From Lota lota (Eukaryota > Chordata > Actinopteri > Gadiformes > Lotidae): a stretch of DNA of 64,000 nucleotides. The notes beneath the pieces are model-generated. The model ran no database searches, had not been told where the DNA came from, and saw only the letters and a list, made by a program, of their open reading frames with translations. Shown piece by piece: positions 1 through 24,127 of this stretch. The first letter of the stretch is position 1, and each line of letters starts with the position of its first letter. The stretch spans positions 3,422,001 through 3,486,000 of the forward strand of contig JACYXH010000363.1 of assembly GCA_026745465.1 (NCBI GenBank), given 5' to 3'. Made by a program: the position numbers and the translations under genes.

Positions 1-500
1 CGGGCTCCGTGGAAGAGGAGCCGCTCCCTATGTAGATATGAAGGCCTCAGTCTAAGGTACCGAAAACAAAACATATGCTAAGCCTGTTAGGCTAGATGCC
101 ATTAAACTGTACACACTGCAGGTTTAAGATTTGTGGTTGTGTTTAAGTAATAAGCTATGTGACTTGGACTATTGAACCATTTCACAATGATTCAACATAC
201 CCAAAAAGGCCATGTAATCTATATTGCTGGTTTATATTTACTTTTTGGTGCATTACACTTTTCTAGTTATTTATTCCACACTGATCTGTATTCACTTTAT
301 AAAAAATGATTAATAAAATATTAACATTTGTTAAGTTCCTCTGTGACATGAGTCAAATTATTTATGTTTAAATGTAATTATATTATGATTACATTTGCCC
401 ATTTTCTTTTTGAGGATATATAACTTTACATTTAAAAAAAAGATATATATACTGTGAGAAACGGTGGCACTCCAACAAAGACCAAACTGTCAGACAGGGT
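1..500. other. AT-rich flank, no gene seen
   Basis: This stretch lies beyond the likely 3' end of motilin. I see no open frame with family resemblance, no RNA gene and no clear repeat. It is AT-rich throughout. Confidence 0.5.
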
Positions 501-517
501 GACGCAATCATTCTCCT

Positions 518-523
518 TTTATT
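518..523 (-). terminator. Likely polyadenylation signal of mln
   Basis: The minus strand reads AATAAA about 255 bases after the motilin stop codon. It is the first canonical hexamer downstream, so the 3' UTR probably spans about 500-778. The assignment rests on position only. Confidence 0.45.
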
Positions 524-778
524 GGTTGATTTTTGCAAATGTATATATATTAAGTGTTGATTGGTAAATAGTAAAATAAAAGTTGTCCTTTCATCTTCTG
601 TTTCATTGATTAACTTCAGGGTCCAGGACAGGGGAGACAAAAAGCAGAGAAATCAAATAAGTATACATACTTGTATGCATCCAAAGTAGCCTCAACACAT
701 CAGCATTGTAGAACATATTTTCCTACTTTGTTCTTTTTTCTTTTCCATCTACCAATAGCCATAGCACATCAATGCTGA

Positions 779-1315
779 TTATGCTGTGCATACATGCTCC
801 TGTATCTCCATTACATGGTCAACCATTAAATTCACCATACCCTTCCCTTGCTCCTCTGCTATTTCACGGATGATCTCCTCCAGCACGGGAGTCACATGGT
901 ATAATTGTTGGGCTGAAAGGTGCACAGCAATCTCAATCGTCCTGTCCTGTTGTCGTATATATACCCACAAAAGAAAAGTGGCAGGAAGCAAACAGAAACC
1001 ATATAAATGCTGAAGTGCATTATCATGCATTAATATACAAGCATTCTACAAAGCCCCTGATGGTGGTAAACATTGATATATTACATGATGGCTATGTTAG
1101 CTACGATGTTTGCGTGTGAGTGCTCACAGGATTTCCTCCACTTTCAGTCTCTGGAAGCTGTGGGAGGGAAGCTTCTTGGAAATGACCATCTTCTGATCTG
1201 GGCTCCATGACCTTCTTACCATCTCTCTCCTGCAGCACGCACGCACACACACGCACACAAACAAACATACACACACACACATGCAGGCATTCACACATAC
1301 ACACACAAACACACG

Positions 1316-1353
<38 letters not shown>

Positions 1354-1544
1354 AAGATACAGATTAGGTAAGGCAAATGCCCGGACTCATTCCTGATACA
1401 GACAGACCAGTATAGGCCTGTTACCTTCATCAGCATCATCTCTCTGGGGCTGAAGAAGGTTATGTGTCCCTCTGTGCTCTCCACCATCATGGCTACCAAA
1501 CAGACCACCAGCACACAGCCACCTACTGCTCCACGCATACTCAT
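779..1544 (-). CDS. mln: Motilin precursor
   Basis: Gut peptide hormone precursor of the motilin/ghrelin family, which stimulates digestive-tract motility through the motilin receptor. Coding exons on the minus strand are 1425-1544, 1128-1229 and 779-946, giving 129 residues (human about 115). Residues 1-26 form a signal peptide. The mature peptide follows as HITFFSPREMMLMKERD, 17 residues, close to the zebrafish form as I remember it. It is followed by GKK, a typical cleavage and amidation signal. The last exon carries the motilin-associated region (TIEIAVHLSAQQLYH...VLEEIIREIAEEQ), which aligns to the human C-terminal part. Exon phases are all 0. The exact C-terminus is uncertain: a GT after the codons for EEQGK (around 840) could be a donor to a further short exon, while reading through gives a stop at 779. 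The acceptor of the second coding exon lies in a TG-rich tract. Confidence 0.85.
1255..1350. repeat. CA-rich simple repeat abutting the motilin exon 2 acceptor
   Basis: Imperfect CA repeat with interspersed ACGC and AAACA units inside the first coding intron of mln. On the gene strand it reads as TG-rich sequence running up to the 3' splice site at 1230, with no conventional pyrimidine tract. Confidence 0.9.
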
Positions 1545-1612
1545 GTTGCCCTTCCTGGAGACACGCACACACACAAACATTAGATGATCAACCTATCTCT
1601 TCATACCTCTCT

Positions 1613-1672
1613 CTCCTCTGCTATATCACGGATGATCACCTCCAGCACGGGAGTCACATGGTATAATTGTTG
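1613..1672 (-). pseudogene. Partial duplicate of the motilin last exon
   Basis: These 60 bases match 851-910, inside the last motilin coding exon, at all but two positions and in the same orientation. The copy sits in the 5' intron of mln, upstream of the start codon. Its frame stays open, and both substitutions change an amino acid (E to V and E to D). A GTATGA donor-like sequence follows it. It is most likely a small duplicated exon fragment; use as an alternative exon is possible but unsupported. Confidence 0.8.
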
Positions 1673-2188
1673 TAGCTCTCACACACAACAAGCTTAGTAA
1701 CTTAGCCTGTAGCTATTGCAAATTGGCATGTCAAGCTTTATTTATATGCCACAATTTAAAAGAGTATAAGACACAAATGCATTGTAGCCATTAAGGCTTC
1801 ATATAATTTCCCTGGAACATTCTGGTTTTCCTATAGATAAAGACACAAATTATATAATAGTGCGATACAAAAATATAAAACAAAAGTGTGAAGGACAAAA
1901 AAAGATACAGCAGTCTTTTTCTCAAGATAGAGAGAGTAAAAGATTAAGAGTGAGGAGGGGAATAGCTCTAAACATTCGATATACAACTGAGATAAGCAAG
2001 CAGAAAAACCAGATAAATGTAGAGAGCAAAACAATTCTGTGTTCCTTGCAAGTTTGACAGAAAAAAGTTAGCCAACACCAAGACGAAAAGAGGCAATCCC
2101 AACAGACAGAAACAAGACACCCAAGAAAATAGAAGACAAAAATGAAAGAAAGAGAAATAAAGGACAGATCTAGCTCATCCATACTCAC

Positions 2189-2260
2189 TCGTGTTGTGTA
2201 AGCCTTGGTCAGTCACTGGATGAAGTATGCCTTGAGGTGAGAGTGTGAGAGATGAGTGTC
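2189..2260 (-). promoter_or_regulatory. Probable motilin 5' noncoding exon and promoter
   Basis: On the minus strand a strong donor (GTGAGTATGG) follows position 2189. A CATATA element lies just upstream, near 2281-2288, at TATA-box distance from a start around 2255. The exon containing the motilin ATG begins at 1554 after a CCAG acceptor, so a noncoding first exon is needed, and this is the best candidate. Confidence 0.45.
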
Positions 2261-2606
2261 AGTTCAGCTCCCAGCCAGCCCGTATATGAAGGCTCCTTCT
2301 ACCCCATGGCTCCCTGACCCTCTCTGTTCATATCCGCTGCGCAGCAAGGTTCCTCAAGTGTTCTCCTCCACGCACATGGAAACCACAATATTGCTCAGGA
2401 ATCCTAATTATTAGGGGTGTTAGCTGACCACTCTGAATCTTGACCCCATCCCTGGCAAGACAAATAGGTGAATATTGATGCCAAATATTGGGATCATTTA
2501 AGTGAATAGGTTGGTTGGAATTCTTCCCATTTTAATAACATATTTCATAACTAAGATTCAAAGCTCTGGATATATGTTGTTCATTAGACAGTACTAGTCA
2601 ACAGTC

Positions 2607-2728
<122 letters not shown>

Positions 2729-3169
2729 TACTACTAACAAAGCTAAATGACAGATAGGTCTGAGTCCTATATTTCTACTGGTCTATTAACATTCTATCCA
2801 ATTTGATGTTTATGACCTGAAAGTAATCTATCTTTCTTTGCAAACACACCAGCATGCATCCATTCCCTGGAAACACATGGCTGTGGAGAACTTAATGTGT
2901 TCGTTTCAGCTATAACACTCAACATACTTCCTCTCTATCATTGAAAAAATATTTGCGGTGTATAAGTTCAGGTTGTAACTGTTGTCCGAATGTACTGAAA
3001 TGAAATGCTATTACAGGAACTGGATGTTGTTAAACACGTGCACGCCATCATACATTCTGTACTTCTTGCTTTATAAACCGAATAAGAAACTGGTTAACTT
3101 CTTACTAACCCCCGGTATATTTGCCTGTAGTTATCGACATAGCCAATAGGTGGCGTATTAAATTAACTT

Positions 3170-3297
3170 TCAGCCAGGTCTCGCGATATGAGCGCGGTAT
3201 AAACTGTGGTTGAGGAACTCTGCAGCATTGGAGGTCTTTCTATTGTAACGAAGCAGAGGGAGCGGCACGTACTCTGTGTCGTAGCAGAGTCTTCATC
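3170..3297 (+). promoter_or_regulatory. nop56 promoter and 5' UTR
   Basis: TATA-less region directly before the nop56 ATG. It contains TCTCGCGA at 3179-3186, the core of the TCTCGCGAGA element known from many TATA-less housekeeping promoters. A pyrimidine run (CTTTCT) near 3235 could be a TOP-like start. Because exon 1 ends right after the ATG, the 5' UTR is contained in this interval. The exact start site is inferred. Confidence 0.45.
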
Positions 3298-6200
3298 ATG
3301 GTAAGAGATTATTGTGTATGTGGGAGATATTGTCCGTTTAATCGGTTCCATGCAGTTAAACATTCTTACGAACACTTGCATGGTGTTTTTCTCTCTTTTC
3401 CGAGAGTCGTATTTTATGTGTTGATTAGATTGAGTAAAGTCCGGGCCTTGTCAGCATGGCGAGGCATGCGCACCTTAACCCATGTGGCTTAAGAGTAGTT
3501 AAGTAACCGTACATGTATCATTTATGCGTGTATAACATTATGACAAGTATTGCTCTATTCTAGACTAAATGTCAATACGTTGTCTTCTGTGCCTAGTGGG
3601 ATTGTTTTTTTATTATAACAAGTGACTTGTTACGCACTTTAGCTCCCTAGCTAACTAGCTATACAAGCAATGGGCCGAACTCAGGCTACCACGTGGATCA
3701 CGTTAGAGCAACGTGGTCAAGACATACTAATATATTTTTTATATTTGGGTGTTTTCTATCATTTGGGCGTTTGGTTTGAATATAATTGCTACTCTATTAC
3801 TTAGATTCTATGGGATACATTTGCGCCAAATTTTGTTTTCGCCACGTGCTATCTATAGATTGCGGATAGCGTATATAATTTTTTTTTTTAAATTGTTACT
3901 GCCCTTGTGTCCCATCTGCTTTATAAATACTGATCAATTTACAGGTGGTGTTGCATGTGTTGTTCGAACATGCCGCAGGCTATGCGCTGTTCGCTGTTAA
4001 AGAAGTGGAGGAGATCGGCATGCTTCTTCCTAAGGTAAATTACGCAACCATGCACGCTGATTAATAATTTTTTTTTTGTCTTGCTGCCTCTTTCGACACT
4101 TATATTCTAAATTCTAAACGGGTTGTTGCAGGTTGAAGAATGTGTGCTCAAAATTGCGAAGTTCAACAGCATGGTCAGTCTGGCTGCGTTCTTTCCTTTC
4201 AAATCGGCACAGGCTGCCCTGGAAAACATCAACGCAATTTCTGAAGGTAAAATCTATTTGCATACATCAGACTTGTATCATTGATTCGGATGTAATGATG
4301 TTCAATTATCTGTCAATCCACTGAATTCCCGTGTAGACGCCTCATCAATTCTGAACATCTCGATCAATTCAAGTGTACTGTACAAATCCCTGTTTGTGAA
4401 ATATTTTGTACAACATTTGCCAATTTTAAGTCTGTGCTCTACAGTAATGATGCATCTAATTGGATTTCTAACATTTTGGTTTTTAACCACGGCAGGTGTC
4501 GTTCATGCTGACCTGAGGCTGTTTCTTGAAACAAACCTGCCTGAATCCAAGAAGAAGGCCATGTTAGGGGTGTCTGACTCGAAGATTGGTGCAGCCCTGC
4601 AGGAGGAGCTAGCGCTCTCCATCCAGACTGGGGGAGCTGTGGCAGAGATCTTAAGAGGTGAGGTGTTATTTAAGATCCTGTGAGGTGTTATGCAAGATTT
4701 ATTTTGTAGTTGACAAAATGGGCTGTTATGATGAAGTTGTTACCCAGACACTCGTGATGGTTTATACTGAAAATCTGAAACAGCCAGGAATACGGCCTTC
4801 TGTTTTCTTGTAGTATGACTTTACTGACCCATGGGCTCTGTTCTTAGGTGTTCGTCTGCATTTCCACTCACTGGTGAAGGGTTTGACTGCACAGGCCGCC
4901 TCCAAGGCCCAACTGGGTCTCGGCCACAGCTACTCTCGGGCCAAGGTGAAGTTCAATGTTAACAGAGCAGACAACATGATCATCCAGTCTATTGCTCTCC
5001 TGGACCAACTTGATAAGGACATCAACACTTTCTCAATGAGAGTCCGGTAAGAAATTGGCCACTGCTACGTCACAGCCTTCGTATCTTTTATGGGCATGTC
5101 TTTCAGGAGATAACTCCTATTCTCGATCCCTCCAGTGAGTGGTATGGCTACCACTTCCCAGAGCTGATCAAGATCGTGTCAGACAACTCTACATACTGCC
5201 GTCTGACCCAGCTGATCGGCAACAGGAAGGAGCTATCGGAGGAGAGTCTGGAGAGCCTGGAGGAGGTGGTGATGGACAGTGCTAAGGCCCAGGCTATCCT
5301 GGATGCCTCGCGCAGCTCTATGGGTAACTTACACATGCATTAGAGTAACATTAGGACCACTGTACATGGCCCCTTTTTTGCCCATCCTGGACTTCTTGTG
5401 TGTCCTTGGTGTCTAACACAGAGGGGCAAATTATTATTGCTCTCATAAACCTGTAGTGAAGGAACAAACCCTCGCTGCGGATCCTGTCGGGAGAAACAAG
5501 CTAGCATCTGGTCACCAGAGTTGGTGATACAGATGTCTAGGCTACATGCCATTTTATCATGCATGGATACTCTTGTGTTTGAGCCTTCTGTTCACACTTG
5601 CCTTTTTTGTTTGCGTTAAGGCATGGACATATCTCCCATCGACCTGATCAATATCGAGCGGTTCTCCAACCGCGTGGTGTCCCTGGCAGACTACCGCCGG
5701 GGACTGCAGGAGTACCTGCGCTCCAGGATGAGCCAAGTCGCCCCCAACTTGGCCGCCTTGATCGGAGAAGTGGTGAGTTGAGATCTGCTGTCATTACGAA
5801 CATGGCCAAAGTTAAGGACTAATGATGTTCTACCAAATCTGTCAATCCCCTGAGTAGCTGTGCTGAGAACCAATTAGGTGCTGAAAGTCCTTGTTTTCAC
5901 TTACACATTGTGTATATATTTTTTGGCCATTCTGACGCACATTTGCCTTTATTTCAGGTGGGAGCTCGTCTAATTTCACATGCTGGAAGCCTGACCAATC
6001 TCGCCAAATACCCGGCCTCTACTGTACAGATCCTGGGAGCAGAGAAGGCCCTGTTCAGGTACTGGGGCAACCCCTCCCTGCTGGGGAAACCAGTGGCTGC
6101 AGTGATGGCAGGGTTGGGCCGCAGCAGAGAAGAGTGACTGGAGATGGGTGCTTTTGTGTAACCACTTCCAGAGTGATCTCTTCCTCTATCCTTAAGCGCC

Positions 6201-7597
6201 CCCAAAGTCTGAGCAGCCACTTAAAGCACTGAGGTAGAGGAACCTGACTAGTCAATGGACGGTCTAAATTTTTTCTGTAGGGTAAAAGTGTAGTCTTTCC
6301 CATCCAATGGTGATTGTGCCTGTTCTAAATGCCAAAGCATCCTGTCAACAGAGCGCTGAAGACGCGTGGCAACACCCCCAAGTACGGCCTCATCTTCCAC
6401 TCTACATTCATTGGTCGTGCTGCTGCGAAGAACAAGGGTCGCATCTCCAGATACCTGGCCAACAAGTGCACGATCGCCTCGCGCATAGACTGCTTCTCTG
6501 GTAAGTCAAGGCTGTATCTTTAAACCACATTAGTTAGTGGCGATGATGTTGATATTTTTCGTCAACACTATTCAACCCTTGAGTTGATGATGATAACTTG
6601 ATCCCTGAGCACAGCCTCTTGGCTTACACAGGATGTGAGAACTCAATGCTGCCCATACTGACTGATATTGTGTTGTTTCACAGAGGTGCCTACAAGTGTG
6701 TTTGGTGACAAGCTCCGCAACCAGGTAGAGGAACGCCTGTCCTTCTACGAGACTGGTGACCTGCCCAGAAAGAACGTTGATGTCATGAAAGAGGCGATGA
6801 AAGAGGTACGATTATTTACGCTTTTACCCTTTTCTTCCCAGTGCAAGCAGCTAAACGATATTCATCCAAACGTTGTGAGTGATGACTACTCTTGCCCTGA
6901 CTAAATGCTGGGGGTACAAAATGATTTAATGAGCCTGACACAGCGAGTGCTGTAACACTGGAATGCATGTTACGGTCTGCCGGTCACGGCGTGCTGACTA
7001 TATCCTCCGTATCACAGGCCGGTGATGTGACTGCCGAGATCAAGCGGAAGCTGGAGAAAAAGGAGAAGAAACGCAAGAAGCGTGAGAGTAAGCTCCAAGA
7101 GGATGACACGAACGGCGGCGCCAACGGCAACGCAGAGATAAAGGTAATGTGCAGTGCCTTGGTTGCATTGGCCTGGCATGTTTGATTTGAGATTTGACCA
7201 TCCACTTGGTTTTATCTCAGTATACGGCGTGCCATATCAAACTGACTCCGAACCATTGGCTGGTCCTATGCAGTGGACCAAATCACTGAAGCGAGTCAGA
7301 CATCTGTGTTACCTTGCTGATGCCTGAGTTGTGATCACATACTTTATGCAGTTTCCCTGAACTACCTTTTCATGTATTTTGCGCTTTCAGAATGAGAATG
7401 GAGAGTCGGATACTGTGGTCAAGAAGAAGAAAAAGAAGACTGAGGATGTTGAGACTCCTGCTGCAGAGGAAGTGGAAACCCCAGCCAAGAAGAAAAAGAA
7501 ACGAAAGTCTGAGGCCATGGAAGCGGCGCCTGCCGAGGAGGCCCTTGAGACACCTGTAACTGAGAAGAAGAAGAAAAAGAAGATAAAGGCGGAATAG
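3298..7597 (+). CDS. nop56: Nucleolar protein 56, box C/D snoRNP core protein
   Basis: Core protein of box C/D snoRNPs, which guide rRNA 2'-O-methylation in the nucleolus together with Nop58, fibrillarin and 15.5K. Exons: 3298-3300, 3945-4034, 4132-4246, 4496-4657, 4848-5046, 5136-5323, 5621-5772, 5958-6058, 6352-6500, 6684-6805, 7018-7143, 7391-7597; 537 residues. The N-terminal NOP5 domain starts with [20 protein letters not shown]. The coiled-coil region includes [18 protein letters not shown] and [19 protein letters not shown]. The Nop domain contains [28 protein letters not shown] and [20 protein letters not shown]. The tail is rich in KKKKK runs, as in all Nop56 proteins, and is the least conserved part. 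Exon 1 holds only the ATG. AATAAA lies at 7752-7757. Its introns host snoRNAs (listed separately), as in human NOP56, so host and guide RNAs are co-expressed. Confidence 0.97.
4289..4359 (+). ncRNA. snord110: C/D-box snoRNA in nop56 intron 3, SNORD110 type
   Basis: Box C-like ATGATGT at 4295-4301, box D' CTGA at 4321-4324 and box D CTGA at 4351-4354, enclosed by a terminal stem GATGT (4289-4293) with ACATC (4355-4359). Upstream of D' is ATCTGTCAATCC, complementary to 18S rRNA GGAUUGACAGAU. The fifth base from D' pairs with the first U of that stretch, consistent with the human SNORD110 target (18S Um1288, from memory). Human SNORD110 also lies in NOP56. Confidence 0.8.
4721..4785 (+). ncRNA. 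C/D-box snoRNA in nop56 intron 4
   Basis: A 7-bp terminal stem, GGCTGTT (4721-4727) with AACAGCC (4779-4785), encloses a perfect box C (ATGATGA, 4728-4734) and box D (CTGA, 4775-4778). A C'-like GTGATGG lies at 4754-4760. The D' box is non-canonical (CAGA). The stretch before it, AGTTGTTAC, could pair with GUAACAACU, which I recall from 28S rRNA near GUAACAACUCACCUG. I cannot assign a human counterpart with confidence. Confidence 0.75.
5374..5501 (+). ncRNA. H/ACA-type snoRNA candidate in nop56 intron 6
   Basis: Two hairpins can be drawn. The first is closed by TTTGCCC (5377-5383) and GGGCAAA (5424-5430). An ANANNA-type H box, AAATTA, lies at 5428-5433 and overlaps the end of that stem. The second is closed by CTCTC and GGGAG, with an inner stem AGTGAAGG/CCCTCGCT. 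ACA at 5496-5498 comes three bases before the proposed end. Human NOP56 hosts one H/ACA RNA, SNORA51, among its C/D units, so the position fits. Folding was done by eye only. Confidence 0.45.
5816..5890 (+). ncRNA. C/D-box snoRNA in nop56 intron 7, second SNORD110-like unit
   Basis: A terminal stem, GGACT (5816-5820) with AGTCC (5886-5890), encloses ATGATGT (5822-5828), box D' CTGA (5850-5853) and box D CTGA (5881-5884). The D' guide is again ATCTGTCAATCC, predicted to direct methylation of the same 18S uridine as the intron 3 unit. The first halves of the two units are alike (ATGATGTTC, then the guide). The second halves differ, which points to an old duplication with a new or lost D-box guide. 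Confidence 0.8.
6095..6218 (+). ncRNA. Long C/D-like unit in nop56 intron 8, possible SNORD86
   Basis: A terminal stem, GGCTGC (6095-6100) with GCAGCC (6213-6218), encloses a box C variant, GTGATGG (6102-6108), and box D CTGA (6209-6212). The unit is about 124 nt. Part of the interior folds into a hairpin (CTGGA with TCCAG arms around 6138-6175). The unit is longer than usual for a C/D RNA and its box C is imperfect. In the human gene SNORD86 lies between SNORA51 and SNORD56/57, and the order here would match. Confidence 0.4.
6540..6610 (+). ncRNA. C/D-box snoRNA candidate in nop56 intron 9, SNORD56 position
   Basis: Box C-like ATGATGT near 6543, C'-like TGATGATG at 6585-6592 and box D CTGA at 6605-6608. 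An external stem, GGCTGT (6510-6515) with ACAGCC (6611-6616), brings the ends together. The stretch ATTTTTCGTCA is complementary to 18S UGACGAAAAAU, but no canonical D' box follows it. Its place just before the SNORD57 unit matches human SNORD56, yet I could not confirm the SNORD56 guide. Confidence 0.55.
6871..6945 (+). ncRNA. snord57: C/D-box snoRNA in nop56 intron 10, SNORD57
   Basis: Box C GTGATGA at 6879-6885, D' CTGA at 6897-6900 and D CTGA at 6935-6938, with a 7-bp terminal stem, CGTTGTG with CACAGCG. The guide before box D, TGATTTAATGAGC, is complementary to 18S GCUCAUUAAAUCA. The fifth base from box D pairs with an A, which is the reported SNORD57 target (18S Am99). Human SNORD57 also lies in NOP56. 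Confidence 0.88.
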
Positions 7598-7751
7598 ATT
7601 TACTTTGTTCTTGTACAGTTTATTTTTATGTTTTTTGTTTGCTGGACTTAATGTAACATGCTTTATATAAATGGGAAACGTCAACACACTTCAAACTCTG
7701 AAGTGTAAATTTCAGAATTGTGCCTTGAAGTTAATTTCTTTTATCAGTGTA

Positions 7752-7757
7752 AATAAA
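7752..7757 (+). terminator. Polyadenylation signal of nop56
   Basis: Canonical AATAAA about 155 bases after the nop56 stop codon, giving a short 3' UTR. Confidence 0.8.
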
Positions 7758-7789
7758 ATGCCATGTGACATTTTTTGTCATTTGTGTGG

Positions 7790-8347
7790 GTCCATTGTCA
7801 GTGTTGTGAATCTTGGTAAATGACTGAAACAATCCTTAGACTGGTTTGCATTGAATTATTGATGGTTAAGAGGTGCTGAACTGCATTTGACAGATGCAAA
7901 CTTCTGGCAGGTAAGACCTTTAAACATTTTGCAGGCAGCTAAACCACCAGCCAGCTCCCGAAAAATATTTCTAGGACTTAATCCAGTCTCATTAATGACG
8001 CAGTGATCTGCTTGCAATCCCAAAACTTATTTGCGGCAAACATTAAACCATGACGTTGACATCACATTGACTACTTATATTTGAGGACAAGACTCCTGCG
8101 GTTTACCTAGTCAAATGTGAACATCTTCAGCCATTTTCTGATACAATTTATAAATACCTTGAAATGTAATGTTGGTGCACTTTATCATATATGTTGGAAC
8201 CCCTTCATCTCAACCGAATTGCCTGATCGTTAGACTATTTCTACCTGATACCATAACATTTTGGTATGTTTAGAGGGCAACGGATGTTTGTAATGTTTTG
8301 TGCTCAGGTGAACTGCGATATAACAAGACTTCAAACAGTTCAGAACT
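7790..8347. other. Convergent intergenic region between nop56 and ubap2
   Basis: Lies between two converging 3' ends. I see no open frame, RNA gene or named repeat. On the minus strand an ATTAAA at 8348-8353 is the best candidate for the ubap2 polyadenylation signal, about 630 bases after its stop. Confidence 0.5.
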
Positions 8348-8983
8348 TTTAATTTGGACAACAATGATTAAACCAATGTTAAAATGACATCAAATCCAAG
8401 GCCTGGCTGTCAGCCAATTAGTAAGAGGGAAGGAGACAAGGAATGGGAGGGGGAAAGAGTCAAGCGATCAACTGAAGTCCCCTCAATATAAGGATTCACA
8501 GATGGGGAGACGAAAGTTACAAAAACTTATTTCAAAATTAAAAAAAGGCCTTTGCCGTGAAGGTGATGTATAGCTCTATGTACATCATTCTCAGGGTTCA
8601 TGTATGCATACAAAAGAAAATCCACTACACATGATGCTTGTTCGTGTTCAAGTATATTTACCATCAACTTCATAAATTCTCCATGATCAGCAATCTTCCC
8701 ACGATTTTTTTTTGTTGATAAAATGTCCTTCAAAATAAAAAAGAAAATGCAGAAAACCACATTTCATTTTCTACCAATACATATATACTGTATAAATACA
8801 TACATAAATATATTTTACATACAACAGCCATAAATTTGAAAAGGGGATATATAGAGCAGAGGAAAAAGGGTGTTTGTGTGTCTGTATTTTAGCTTGGTGC
8901 TGTAAAATGGTTGGTTCCTTGATAGTCTAATCCATCGGTTGCAATGTCCGTCCGAAAAACCACCACCAGACCGACAGGACATC

Positions 8984-24127
<15,144 letters not shown>

